A DNA stretch of 64,000 bases from Anaerolineales bacterium (GTDB lineage Bacteria; Chloroflexota; Anaerolineae; 4572-78; J111), in contig JACKAT010000018.1 of the NCBI GenBank assembly GCA_020634935.1, forward strand, positions 1 through 64,000, in the 5' to 3' direction. The translations under genes and the position numbers were made by a program. The first letter of the stretch is position 1, and every line of letters starts with the position of its first letter. Shown here in pieces: positions 35,569 to 46,214 of this stretch. Below the pieces are notes generated by a model that worked only from the letters and a program-made list of their open reading frames with translations, was not told where the DNA came from and did not search any database.

Positions 35569-35946
35569 TTACATCTTGATGCTTGCCATTTCGTCGGCCC
35601 ATTCAACCCGCTCGATTTTGAGTTCTCGTCCAGAGCGAATATCGTGCAGCGGGGCCTGGCAGGTGGGGCAGGCGTAGTGCAAGCCGAGATCGGGTTGATA
35701 ATCTTGAACACAAGCGCGACAGTGCGCTACAAAAGGAATGGGATGGATCACGAGTTCAGCATCTTGTAAGAAAGGCACGCTCAACCGCTGCTGGGCAAAG
35801 CTGCGGGTTAGCAAATCCGGCTCGACACAGGTGAAATCGCCCACTTGCAAAATCACCGCCTTGACCTGGCGCGCCTCCTGCGCTTCCGCCCACCACTCTT
35901 TCAAGCTGAGGATGAGCGCTTTGGTCATATCCACTTCGTGAGGCAT
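35569..35946 (-). CDS. hypA: Nickel metallochaperone HypA (GhaA-like)
   Basis: The 125-residue product ends with a zinc site CRAC...CPTC (residues ~75-98), typical of HypA/HybF. The N-terminus is MPHEVDMTKAL, where HypA normally has MHE with nickel-binding His2. The extra Pro would be exposed after methionine removal, making the mature start P-H-E and putting His back at position 2. It would pass nickel to HypB and then the enzyme. It is the gene immediately downstream of gdmH. Confidence 0.88.
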   Translation of the reverse strand: MPHEVDMTKALILSLKEWWAEAQEARQVKAVILQVGDFTCVEPDLLTRSFAQQRLSVPFLQDAELVIHPIPFVAHCRACVQDYQPDLGLHYACPTCQAPLHDIRSGRELKIERVEWADEMASIKM

Positions 35947-36087
35947 AACGTCTCTTTCTGCGGGAGTGAAGAGATTGGAGATAGGGAGATTAGAGATTGG
36001 AGATTAGGAGATTGATGGTCCAAAATCTCCCAACCTCTTAATCGCCTTATCTCCAATTCATCATTCATCCCTCATAATTCATCATTC

Positions 36088-37269
36088 CTACAACGCCCAC
36101 GGTTCGGTTGCCGGCTCCGGCTTCAGCCAGGTCGGAGTGGAACGGGGCAGCTTGCCGGCATCGACCAGCGCGGCCAGGGTATCGACGATGACGCGGGTGG
36201 CCAGCAGCGCCGTGGTTTCGGCCACATCATACGGCGGCGAAACCTCGACCAACTCCATCGCGCACAAATTGGTCTCACGGGCGACGCGGTTGACAATGTG
36301 CAGCGCCTCACGGGGCAGCAAGCCGCCCGGTTCGGGCCAGCCGGTGCCCGGCACAAAACCGGCGTCCACACTGTCGATGTCGAAGCTGAGGTACACCGCC
36401 TCCGTTCCTTCGGAGGCGACCTCGATGGCAATGTCGAGCGCTTTGTCCAGCCCCATCTCCATAATATCGGTGATGGTCATGATGGTCGTGCCGCGTTCCC
36501 GGCTGATTTTGACGCCCGGACGCGGCACCTGCCAGCCGCCGATGCCAAACTGCACCAGATTCTTGGGCGGCGCGTTGTCGATGTTGGTAGCGTGGAACCA
36601 GGGCGTGGTGTGCATGCGCTCGTCCATATCTTTTTCTTGGGTGTCAACGTGGCGGTCAACATGGATAATACCGATGTTGCCGTTCACGTGCGGCGCGATG
36701 CCCCGCACGCAGGGGTAGCCGATTGAGTGATCGCCGCCGAGCATGATCGGAAACGCGCCGCTGGCGAATACGTGCGACACGGCCCGGCTGATCTGGTCGA
36801 ACGCCTTCTCGATGTTGGCCGGGATGACAAAGACATCGCCCAGGTCGCACATGGTCATCTGCTCGCGCAGATCGACGCCCATTTCAAAGTAGTAGGTGCC
36901 GTACAGCGCCGAAATTTTGCGGATGCCCTGCGGCCCAAAGCGCGTGCCGGGCCGGTAGGTGGTGCCGGTGTCGAGCGGAATGCCAAAGACAGCCACGTCG
37001 TACTGGCCGGCTTTGTGGACATCTTCAACATAAGGCATTTTCAAAAAGGTGTTAATTCCGGCGAAGTGAGGCAGTTCGCCGCGGGCAAAGGTCGAGATGG
37101 TCCGGTCTTCGATGCTGGGCGCGGCTTCCAGGCCCAGTTCTTTGTTGCGTTTGACTTCGTTCAGCCAGCCCTGGCTGCTCAGTTCGGCTTCTTTGCGCAG
37201 CGCGTCGGCGGCCTGGCTGTTTTCTAACTCCGGACGTAATTTCCCAAAGCGGGGATTTGAGTCGCTCAA
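36088..37269 (-). CDS. gdmH: Guanidine hydrolase-like ureohydrolase (GdmH type, Ni-dependent)
   Basis: The 393 residues are ~70 longer than agmatinases because of an N-terminal extension. The ureohydrolase metal ligands are all present: LGGDHS (Asp180, His181), HVDRHVD (Asp205, His207, Asp209) and SFDIDSVD (Asp297, Asp299). Agmatinases usually read DAH-D and PGTGTPEPGG; here it is DRHVDTQE and PGTGWPEPGG, features I associate with the guanidine hydrolase group (Synechocystis Sll1077). It would split guanidine into urea and ammonia. HypA and HypB genes directly downstream and urease directly upstream support this over agmatinase. Confidence 0.85.
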   Translation of the reverse strand: MSDSNPRFGKLRPELENSQAADALRKEAELSSQGWLNEVKRNKELGLEAAPSIEDRTISTFARGELPHFAGINTFLKMPYVEDVHKAGQYDVAVFGIPLDTGTTYRPGTRFGPQGIRKISALYGTYYFEMGVDLREQMTMCDLGDVFVIPANIEKAFDQISRAVSHVFASGAFPIMLGGDHSIGYPCVRGIAPHVNGNIGIIHVDRHVDTQEKDMDERMHTTPWFHATNIDNAPPKNLVQFGIGGWQVPRPGVKISRERGTTIMTITDIMEMGLDKALDIAIEVASEGTEAVYLSFDIDSVDAGFVPGTGWPEPGGLLPREALHIVNRVARETNLCAMELVEVSPPYDVAETTALLATRVIVDTLAALVDAGKLPRSTPTWLKPEPATEPWAL

Positions 37270-37356
37270 AGGTTAACTCCTTGTTTTGCGTATTGGTAAT
37301 TTTCTGATAAAAACCTTAACTGGTGTCGTGCGTAAATCGTCTTGCTACGGACGACT

Positions 37357-37443
37357 GGAGCATCAAAGCTGGCTTTGATCGTAGGGGACAAAGCCAGCTT
37401 TGTCGCTCCGTCTTATTGGGGACAAAGCCAGCTTTGTCGCTCC
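37357..37443. repeat. GGAGC-type repeats between ureC and gdmH
   Basis: A copy at 37357-37409 has both hairpins of the GCTGG/CCAGC type, and a half copy follows at 37418-37443. The two halves repeat GGGGACAAAGCCAGCTTTG exactly. Confidence 0.85.
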
Positions 37444-37453
37444 GCTTCTCGTT

Positions 37454-39178
37454 CTAAAACAGAAAATAGCGCTGGGCCAGCGGCAGGATTTCGGCCGGTT
37501 CGCAAGTGAGTAGTTCGCCGTCGGCGCGGACTTCGTAGGTTTCGGGATCGACTTCGATGGTGGGGGTGGCGTCGTTGTGGACCATATCGGCTTTGCCGAT
37601 GGCCCGGCAGTTCTTGACGGCGACGGCCTGCTTTTTCAGCCCAATCTGTTCAGGTACACCCTCATCGAGCGCCGCTTGCGAGATAAACGTGGCGCTGGTG
37701 GCCGCCGTGGCGCTGCCAAACGCGCCGAACATGGGCCGGTACCAGACCGGCTGCGGCGTGGGAATGGAGGCGTTGGCGTCGCCCATCACGCTCCAGGCGA
37801 TGAAACCGCCTTTGACCACCATCTCCGGCTTGACGCCGAACATGGCTGGCTGCCACAGCACCAAATCGGCCAGCTTGCCCGGCTCAATCGAACCAATCTC
37901 GTGGCTGATGCCGTGAGCGATGGCCGGGTTGATGGTGTATTTGGCGACGTAGCGTTTGACTCGAAAGTTGTCGTTTTCGGCTGTATCTTCGGGCAGCGCG
38001 CCGCGCTGGACCTTCATCTTGTGGGCGGTTTGCCAGGTGCGGATAATCACCTCGCCGACGCGGCCCATCGCCTGCGAGTCGCTGGCGATGATGCTGATGA
38101 CGCCCAGATCGTGCAGAATATCTTCGGCGGCGATGGTCTCGGCCCGAATACGGCTTTCGGCAAAGGCCACATCTTCCGGCACCTGCGGGTTGAGGTGGTG
38201 GCAGACCATCAGCATATCCAAATGCTCGGCGATGGTGTTGACGGTGTAGGGGCGGGTTGGGTTGGTCGATGACGGTAGAATGTACGGGAATGAGGCAATC
38301 TTGATAATGTCCGGGGCGTGACCGCCGCCCGCGCCTTCGGTGTGGTAGGTGTGGATGGTCCGGCCGGCGATGGCGGCGATGGTATCTTCGACAAAACCGG
38401 CTTCATTTAGCGTATCGGTGTGAATGGCGGCCTGGATATCAAACTGATCGGACACAGTCAAGCAGGTGTTGATCGCGCCGGGGGTGGTACCCCAATCTTC
38501 GTGCAGTTTCAGACCCAAAGCGCCAGCCTTGATCTGTTCGATCAAGGGGTCGGCGGTGGCGGCGTTGCCTTTGCCCATAAAACCGAAATTCACGGGAAAG
38601 GCTTCGATGGCTTGCAGCATGCGAGCGATATTCCAAGCGCCGGGCGTACAGGTGGTGGCGTTGGTGCCGGTGGCCGGGCCGGTGCCGCCGCCGATCATGG
38701 TGGTCAGGCCGCCGTTGAGCGCTTCGTAAATTTGCTGCGGGGCGATGAAGTGAATGTGGCTGTCGATGCCGCCGGCCGTGACAATTTTGTTCTCGCCGGC
38801 GATGACTTCCGTGGCCGGACCGACGATGAGTTCCGGATCGACATCGGCCATGGTATCGGGGTTGCCGGCTTTGCCGACTTTGACGATGCGGCCGTCTTTA
38901 ATGCCGATATCGCCTTTAACGATGCCCCAATGGTCGATGATTATGGCGTTGGTGATGACCACATCCAGCGCGCCGGGCTCGCCCTCGCGCCCCTGGCGGC
39001 TGCTCTGGCCCATGCCGTCGCGGATGACTTTGCCGCCGCCAAAAGCGATCTCATCGCCATAGTGGGTGAAATCCTGCTCGATTTCGATGATCAGATCGGT
39101 GTCGGCCAGTCGAACTTTATCGCCGGTGGTGGGGCCGTAGAGATCGGCGTAGACATTGCGGGGAATTTGCAGCGTCAT
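37454..39178 (-). CDS. ureC: Urease subunit alpha (catalytic)
   Basis: The 574-residue catalytic subunit holds the dinuclear nickel site: SHIHFIAPQQ (two His), GLKLHEDWG (carbamylated Lys), AIHTDTLNE, YHTEGAGGGHAPD and ASDSQAMGRVGE. The mobile flap is MVCHHLN with its Cys-His-His. The length and the ending LPLAQRYFLF are canonical. It overlaps ureB by 4 bases (ATGA). It converts urea to ammonia and carbamate in the cytosol. Confidence 0.98.
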   Translation of the reverse strand: MTLQIPRNVYADLYGPTTGDKVRLADTDLIIEIEQDFTHYGDEIAFGGGKVIRDGMGQSSRQGREGEPGALDVVITNAIIIDHWGIVKGDIGIKDGRIVKVGKAGNPDTMADVDPELIVGPATEVIAGENKIVTAGGIDSHIHFIAPQQIYEALNGGLTTMIGGGTGPATGTNATTCTPGAWNIARMLQAIEAFPVNFGFMGKGNAATADPLIEQIKAGALGLKLHEDWGTTPGAINTCLTVSDQFDIQAAIHTDTLNEAGFVEDTIAAIAGRTIHTYHTEGAGGGHAPDIIKIASFPYILPSSTNPTRPYTVNTIAEHLDMLMVCHHLNPQVPEDVAFAESRIRAETIAAEDILHDLGVISIIASDSQAMGRVGEVIIRTWQTAHKMKVQRGALPEDTAENDNFRVKRYVAKYTINPAIAHGISHEIGSIEPGKLADLVLWQPAMFGVKPEMVVKGGFIAWSVMGDANASIPTPQPVWYRPMFGAFGSATAATSATFISQAALDEGVPEQIGLKKQAVAVKNCRAIGKADMVHNDATPTIEVDPETYEVRADGELLTCEPAEILPLAQRYFLF

Positions 39179-39561
39179 GCGCTGGCCTCCTTATCGCCAA
39201 AACCGGCGCTTTTAATCTTTTCAATAGCGGCGGTTTGCGTCTGCGGATCGTCCAAACCGCCCTCGACCAAGTCGTTGTGACCGTAAACAATCCGGCTGCC
39301 GGCCAGTTCGACCAGGGTGACTTCTTTGGTGTCGCCCGGCTCAAAGCGGACGGCGGTGCCGGCCGGAATATTCAGCCGCATACCGTAAGCCGCAATGCGA
39401 TTAAAGACCAGGGCGCGATTAACTTCGAAAAAATGAAAATGGCTGCCGACCTGAATGGGCCGGTCGCCGTGATGTTCCACCAGCAGCGTGGTTGTGTTGC
39501 GGCCGGCGTTGGCGATAATCGGCCCGGCCGCTTCATTCAAAATGTAGGCTCCCGGCTTCAT
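39175..39561 (-). CDS. ureB: Urease subunit beta
   Basis: The 128-residue structural subunit starts MKPGAYILNEAAGPI and has VGSHFHFFEVNRALVFNR, the strongest family signature. The C-terminus extends ~25 residues beyond the core. It overlaps both neighbours by 4 bases, so ureA-B-C translation is coupled. Confidence 0.97.
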   Translation of the reverse strand: MKPGAYILNEAAGPIIANAGRNTTTLLVEHHGDRPIQVGSHFHFFEVNRALVFNRIAAYGMRLNIPAGTAVRFEPGDTKEVTLVELAGSRIVYGHNDLVEGGLDDPQTQTAAIEKIKSAGFGDKEASA

Positions 39562-39872
39562 ATCAGCTTCTCCTGAATGGGATCGTGGATGGTGACCAGT
39601 TTAGTGCCGTCGGGGAAGGTCGCTTCTACTTGCACTTCGTGAATCATCTCCGCCACACCGTCCATTACCTCGTCTTTGGTTAAAATGGTGGTTCCGTAAC
39701 TCATTATCTCGGCCACGCTCTTGCCGTCGCGGGCGGCTTCCAACACTTCCGCCGTCAGGATGGCAATCGCTTCGGGATAGTTGAGTTTCAAGCCGCGCGC
39801 CTGGCGTTTACGGGCCAGTTCTGAGGCCAGGAAAACCATGAGCCGTTCTTGCTCCCGTTGGGTTAGATGCAT
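39558..39872 (-). CDS. ureA: Urease subunit gamma
   Basis: The ATG at 39872 is preceded by GGAGACG. The 104-residue product begins MHLTQREQERLMVFLASELA and carries LNYPEAIAILTAEVLEAARDG, both diagnostic. It is the first gene of ureABC. About 240 bases of repeats separate it from glnN upstream. Confidence 0.97.
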   Translation of the reverse strand: MHLTQREQERLMVFLASELARKRQARGLKLNYPEAIAILTAEVLEAARDGKSVAEIMSYGTTILTKDEVMDGVAEMIHEVQVEATFPDGTKLVTIHDPIQEKLI

Positions 39873-39974
39873 CAATCGTCTCCGTTAAATAGGTTTCATC
39901 GGACAAACCATCGATTTGTCCGGGGTAGGGCAAATCGATGACTGGCCCTACCCACTCCACAAACGCTAAAAACT

Positions 39975-40110
39975 GTCAGGATTTATGCAATCATGTCATT
40001 TCGAGCGAAGAATAAGCGAGAAATCTCTGAGATGACCGTTTGCAACCGAACGCTGTAGGGGTTTCTTCGCCTTCGGCTACGAAATGACATGAATTCCGGT
40101 CAATCCTGAC
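39975..40110. repeat. Short relative of the MITE-like element between glnN and ureA
   Basis: GTCAGGATT and AATCCTGAC form the outer ends; ATCATGTCATTTCGAGC and TACGAAATGACATGA the inner ends; GCGAGAAATC and GTTTCTTCGC the next. A close relative is at 57342-57468. To its left, CGGACAAA...TTTGTCCG (39900-39922) makes another hairpin. Confidence 0.8.
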
Positions 40111-40111
40111 T

Positions 40112-42277
<2,166 letters not shown>

Positions 42278-42510
42278 ATTAAATATTCCTCCTGGGTTAA
42301 ATTGAATAGTTTGTTGTTAACGGGACTATCTGTGCTTCCATTATCGGGAGTAGGGAGTAGGGAGTAAGGGTACTTTTTTACTCCACACTCCTTACGCCTC
42401 GCTTCTCGCTGTCGAAACACCGTCATTACCTGATCTACTATTAGTTGCTGAGGTCCTGCCCATCGACACCTTCGCACCTATTTTTACTTTCAGGAGACTT
42501 TTTGGTGTGG

Positions 42511-42516
42511 TATAAT
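42511..42516 (+). promoter_or_regulatory. Extended -10 promoter of the glnN-side small RNA
   Basis: TGGTATAAT (42508-42516) is an extended -10 element. The same TGTGGTATAAT stands at 60184-60194 in front of the paralogous RNA. No good -35 is visible at either site. Confidence 0.65.
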
Positions 42517-42522
42517 AAAAAA

Positions 42523-42627
42523 AGGCAGGACAATAGATAGGACATACCTCTTGGTCTTGGCGGGCCAGGTAAGTCCGTTGTTCTGTTAGCCTGGGGGAGA
42601 CGCTATCGATGATGGCGTCTCCTTTTT
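42523..42627 (+). ncRNA. Predicted small RNA divergent from glnN (paralogue at 60201-60302)
   Basis: About 105 nt from an extended -10 to an intrinsic terminator (GGAGACGC/GCGTCTCC, then TTTTT at 42623-42627). The body folds as one long stem: CAGGACAA (42526) with TTGTTCTG (42578), GGAC with GTCC, TACCT with AGGTA. The apical loop GGTCTTGGCGGGCC (42553-42566) is identical in the second copy, while the stem bases differ but still pair. No start codon with a ribosome-binding site is inside. No Rfam family was recognised by eye. Confidence 0.75.
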
Positions 42628-42637
42628 AGTTTAAATC

Positions 42638-42686
42638 AAAAATGCTCTCCAATACGCACGGCAAAACAGTCCGCATTCGAGAGCAT
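42638..42686 (-). terminator. Long hairpin with T-run on the minus strand (leader hairpin A of glnN)
   Basis: On the minus strand ATGCTCTC and GAGAGCAT pair, with AATGCG/CGTATT inside, followed by TTTTTGA. The matching hairpin upstream of urtA is at 60422-60472. Confidence 0.75.
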
Positions 42687-42805
42687 CTCGGCTCCGGTTT
42701 ATGGTAATGGGTAATTTAGTCCAATCTCTAATTACCCATTACTGTCAATAAAGCGCCATCTCTTGCTTAGATAAATCGTACAACTCTTATTCTGGTCTCT
42801 TACAC

Positions 42806-42865
42806 AAAAACCCCTCGACCGGCTACCACAATAAATCTATTGCGGCTCGTCATCGAGGGTTTTTA
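42806..42865. terminator. Bidirectional terminator-like hairpin (leader hairpin B of glnN)
   Basis: AAAAACCC-CTCGA on the left pairs with TCGAGGGTTTTT on the right, with GACGAGCCGCAATAG/TATTGTGG inside. T-runs occur on both strands. It lies 70 bases after the broken Crp/Fnr gene. Between A and B, GTAATGGGTAATT/AATTACCCATTAC (near 42700-42745) forms one more hairpin. Confidence 0.75.
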
Positions 42866-42934
42866 TCAGCATAAAATTGAGCGGAGTATATCACGCGGAA
42901 AAAGATTTGTCAATATAGCGCGACAAGGTCCAAA

Positions 42935-43613
42935 TCAGGTAACTACGTATACGCCGGCGGCTCGTCGTGCCAATTCATCGATCTGCTGGATGGTGTAGGT
43001 TGTCTTCACTTTGACCAGCAAGCCTTGATCGCACAACGATTGCAGGGTTCGATGCAAATGGCGGAAGCTGGTACCCAGTAAATCGGCGATTTGGGTCAAG
43101 TTGCCGGAGAAGACCCACTGCTGGTCTTGGTTCAGCGTGGCCGTGGCCAAAATATAACTGGCCACGCGATTCTCCAGAGGGTGCAGCAAATTCAGGGCGC
43201 TGTTTCTAATGACCCGCCCCAACTTGCGACCGAGAGAACGATAGAGTTGTTTCAAAAAAATAGGATCAGCCGCCAGATGGTCGATTACAAACGTGCGCTG
43301 CAAACTGAGGCAAAACACATTTGCGTCAAGGCTTCCACGGTGGTGGTGGCTAAGGTTCCGGCCCTGAAAATTTCCGCAGATCGCCGAAGGGTTAGCGGCT
43401 CATAGAAACAGAGCAGCAACTGCCGGGCATTGGGCATCGGCAGGAAAACCTTAACCCGGCCTTCGACGAAAAAGTGGAGGTTGTCGATGGGCTGCTCGAG
43501 TTCGCAGATGGGCCGCTGCCTTTTGAAGCGGCGGAGGGTGAACTGGATCGAGCCGATCCGGTCGATAAAGTGGTCTATGGTGCCGCTGGTAGTACGATAG
43601 TTTCTGTTCCATT
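42935..43613 (-). pseudogene. Crp/Fnr-family regulator, frameshifted
   Basis: Reading from ATG 43613 gives MEQKLSYYQRHH, then the frame must shift to read FIDRIGSIQFTLRRF and LHFFVEGRVKVFLP (cyclic-nucleotide-binding barrel). It must shift again around 43385-43400 (LTL-FGDL-EIFRAGTLA) and once more near 43315 to reach the intact C-terminal helix-turn-helix (FSGNLTQIADLLGTSFRHLH). At least three indels break one ~225-residue regulator. The HTH part alone stays open at 42935-43318. It could once have controlled nearby nitrogen genes. Confidence 0.8.
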
Positions 43614-43729
43614 GTATGCACCCTCTCTGAATACGTTTCAGACAAACTTAAGTCGGTCTCTACGTAATTTTCTATTATGGGGGTCAGGTCTCATTAGAGA
43701 CCAGCGGATCTTCTTGAAAATACAGACCA

Positions 43730-43787
43730 GGAGCGTCAAAGTTTACTTTGATCAGATATTAAATGACAAAGCCAGCTTTGTCGCTCC
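43730..43787. repeat. GGAGC-type double-hairpin repeat
   Basis: GGAGC, GTCAAAG-TTTA-CTTTGAT, a spacer, GACAAAGCCAGCTTTGTC, GCTCC. It is preceded by a degraded ACAAACTTAAG palindrome at 43641. Confidence 0.88.
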
Positions 43788-43799
43788 AGATGCTTTTGG

Positions 43800-44840
43800 A
43801 TCAGGATTATGACAGATGTCATAACGGTCATATATGGGATAAAAAGCAGAATGGGTTCATCTAAGAAATCCATTGTATGGATTGTTCTCTCTAAGAAGGT
43901 GAACCTATGTATACCATTTTTCGAGTGTAATCGGGCGTTGTTGTTAGCGGTGATGATCTACCTGAACGGTGAGCTGGCGAACCAGATCGCAAACTGTGCG
44001 GCCAGCATCTTTGAAAATTCTGACAGGTCTAATCCTGGTCTGGCCTGATTTACTTGACCCAATCAAACTCCGTTTCGGAAAGGAATTCCGCCGGTACCAC
44101 TCATGGGGCGTTTGGGTTTCTGACCGTGGTCTTTGTGAACGTGGGTTTTATGAATATGGGAGTGTTTGCGGCGCTGCTGGCGTTGGGCCTTTTGGGGGCA
44201 AAACCATTTTTCGGCCCCGGTGATCGATCACTTCGGCTGGTTTGGGGCATCTGTGGTGCAGAAATTTGATCGCGAAAACGGGCAGCCCGGCGCTAATTGT
44301 GGGCGGCATCGCCGTTATGGCTTTACTTTTAGAAAATGTAGGACAAACTTAAGATTTTAGGATGAATTCGCGTTGATCGCCATTATCTTATCATTACTTT
44401 CCGGGTAACTCCGCACCGTTTCGCGGATGGTTAACGCTCAACCGTCCGAACGATCGCGGCTCATTTCAGCCATATTTATAGTAACTATATCTTGGGCTTG
44501 ATCTGTTCTTGTGCTAATTTTATTTCTCGTGCCGAGACCCTTGGTCGAAGTCTCGACGCTGGTCGGCGGGACAGATTCCGGCCTGGGTTATTGGGGCGGC
44601 GGCCTCGGCGTCTTATTTGTTGTCCTATCCACTCGTTACGCCGGAAGATGCCCGCCTTGGCCATGACCTTGTTGATCTGGGGGGCCGATTGGCGCCGGTA
44701 TTGTAATCGATGTCATCATCCATCAGCAGTTTTCGCCTGGCTTCAGGCTGGCGGTGTTGATTATGGCTTTACCTGTTGAGCAACTTGTTGATCGATAAGC
44801 ACCAGCAGCTAGGCATAGAAAAAGGTATGAATACACCTTT
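43800..44840 (+). pseudogene. Degraded coding debris, membrane-protein-like
   Basis: No intact gene. Near 44090-44210 the frame reads FGFLTVVFVNVGFMNMG and VFAALLALGLLGAKPFF, clearly membrane helices, and the sequence continues in another frame as GSPALIVGGIAVMALLLENV near 44285-44340. Around 44500-44640 LVLILFLVPRPLVEVSTLV appears in yet another frame. The frames change every 100-200 bases, as expected of one or two decayed membrane-protein genes. The family was not recognised. Confidence 0.5.
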
Positions 44841-45267
44841 CTAAGCGGCTGAGTCAATATTACCGCCCGCCTGAAACAGGGTAATTTGCATGCCGTCGGG
44901 GTCTTGGAGCCGCACGTTATACCGCCCCACGGGTAATGACGGGGATGCATTCAAGCGTCGCGCCGTGGGCGAAAGTAAGCGGCCCATCGCCGCTGGCAGG
45001 CCGGTGACTTGCAGGGCACCGATGGGCTCAAGCAACCGGTTGGCCCGCTTCGAGCTGGTCGATGGTTCCCGGCTTGAGCTTCGTCAAAAATCTCCAGGGT
45101 CGCCGGCCCATATCGATACGAGGGCCTGGCCTTGACCAACATTATTCAAATTGGTCGTTCAAGGCCGAGGCCGGCGCAGTAGAATTTACCAAGCGTTCGT
45201 AATCATTTGGTGGTGATGGCAACGCGCAACTCGGGATGATCGGTGGAAGTTTTGGTTCTGGTGACAT
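44841..45267 (-). pseudogene. VOC (glyoxalase/bleomycin-resistance) family protein, frameshifted
   Basis: From ATG 45267 the pieces read MSPEPKLPPIIPELRVAITT, then YERLVKFYCAGLGLEP, QALVIDMGRATLEIFDEAQA, TIDQLEAGQPVA, LPAAMGRLL and finally YNVRLQDPDGMQITLFQAGG. Placed end to end they give a normal VOC fold of ~135 residues, but they are in different frames. At least three indels are needed, so the gene is dead. Confidence 0.82.
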
Positions 45268-45302
45268 AGGCACATCTCCGAAATATAGTAGTCGGAGCAG
45301 CC

Positions 45303-45545
45303 ATTGTCGGTGTCGTCCCGGGGAGACTATCTGACCTCTGAAAATAAGAGCTGTAGGACAAACTTAAGTTTGTCCTACGGATATTTTCATTGTCGGTGCT
45401 GTACCGAGGTTCTGTCGCACTCCCTTGAAAATAACGACCTGGAGCGTCAAAGTTTACTTTGACCTGACCGTCAGTATGACAAAGCCAGCTTTGTCGCTCC
45501 TATATTTTCATTCCCGGTCTCGTCTCATCTGAGACTGTCAGACTC
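45303..45545. repeat. Cluster of palindromic repeats
   Basis: In order: an ATTGTCGGTGTCGTCCC element (45303-45346), the perfect GTAGGACAAACTT palindrome (45353-45378), an ATTTTCATTGTCGG element (45384-45434), a GGAGC-type copy (45441-45500) and a third ATTTTCATT element ending ACTGTCAGACTCC. The order mirrors the cluster at 35231-35567. Confidence 0.85.
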
Positions 45546-45579
45546 CTCTGACATTATGAGCGCACGTCTATAATTGACC

Positions 45580-46197
45580 TTACAAGGCGGCGCCGGCTAA
45601 CGGCTCTCTCAGCATGATCCAATACTCAGCCCCTATCACCGGCTCAATAAAAGAACCAACCTCCTGATAGCCTAGCCGGTTATAAAAATTCCTATTTCTA
45701 GGGGTAAAGGTCTCGGCATAACTGGGGATACGCATTTTATCGGCTTTATCTAAGATGGGCTTAACCAGGGCGCGGCCAAGACCTTGACCTTGAAACTGGG
45801 GCGCAATGCCGACAATCGAGAGATACCAACTGCCAGTAGGGACGATATCTTTGGCGCTTTGCGACATAAATTCGATGATGTCGCTATATTTTTTTAGCGT
45901 GGGTTCACCCAAATGCTGCCGTATAAAGGCTTTTTTCTCGCGAAGAATCTGTTTAGCCAAAAGGCCATTAATCGGTTTAGACCAAATCGATGCCCCAAAA
46001 CTTTCTCCATCAGGTAGATATAGTTCGCCATATTTTTGGCCCTCTGTCATCGAGTAATCAAAATAGGTCAGCATGGCTTCGCGACGCGCATCCGGCTCGC
46101 CGGCGATGCTGTTTTCCAGCTCGATGTAAAAGGGGTCTTGACGTAGTGAAAGGTATAACGCTTGGCTAATATTTCGGTAGGTAATTTGGTAGGTCAT
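45580..46197 (-). CDS. GNAT-family N-acetyltransferase
   Basis: The 205-residue product has the acetyl-CoA-binding pyrophosphate loop QFQGQGLGRALV near residue 132, preceded by WYLSIVGIAP, and RNRNFYNRLGYQEVG in the last helix. It starts 18 bases after the sugar-kinase stop, so it is the last gene of the sugar operon or a close follower. The substrate is unknown. Confidence 0.9.
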   Translation of the reverse strand: MTYQITYRNISQALYLSLRQDPFYIELENSIAGEPDARREAMLTYFDYSMTEGQKYGELYLPDGESFGASIWSKPINGLLAKQILREKKAFIRQHLGEPTLKKYSDIIEFMSQSAKDIVPTGSWYLSIVGIAPQFQGQGLGRALVKPILDKADKMRIPSYAETFTPRNRNFYNRLGYQEVGSFIEPVIGAEYWIMLREPLAGAAL

Positions 46198-46214
46198 ATT
46201 TTTGTTGATATGGT

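Noticed and set aside
34309..35946. Hydrogenase maturation role of HypA/HypB
   Set aside because: No hydrogenase subunit or hypCDEF gene is in the window; the nickel enzymes here are urease and the ureohydrolase.
36088..37269. Ordinary agmatinase (SpeB)
   Set aside because: The DRHVD and PGTGW variants, the N-terminal extension and the hypAB/urease context argue for guanidine hydrolase; no polyamine genes are near.
42278..42934. glnA-type glutamine riboswitch in the glnN leader
   Set aside because: The conserved glutamine-riboswitch core was not found on the minus strand; the structured RNA found here is on the opposite strand.
42935..43318. An intact 127-residue HTH regulator
   Set aside because: Its start is an internal GTG with no ribosome-binding site, and the missing sensor domain lies just upstream in shifted frames, so it is part of a pseudogene.
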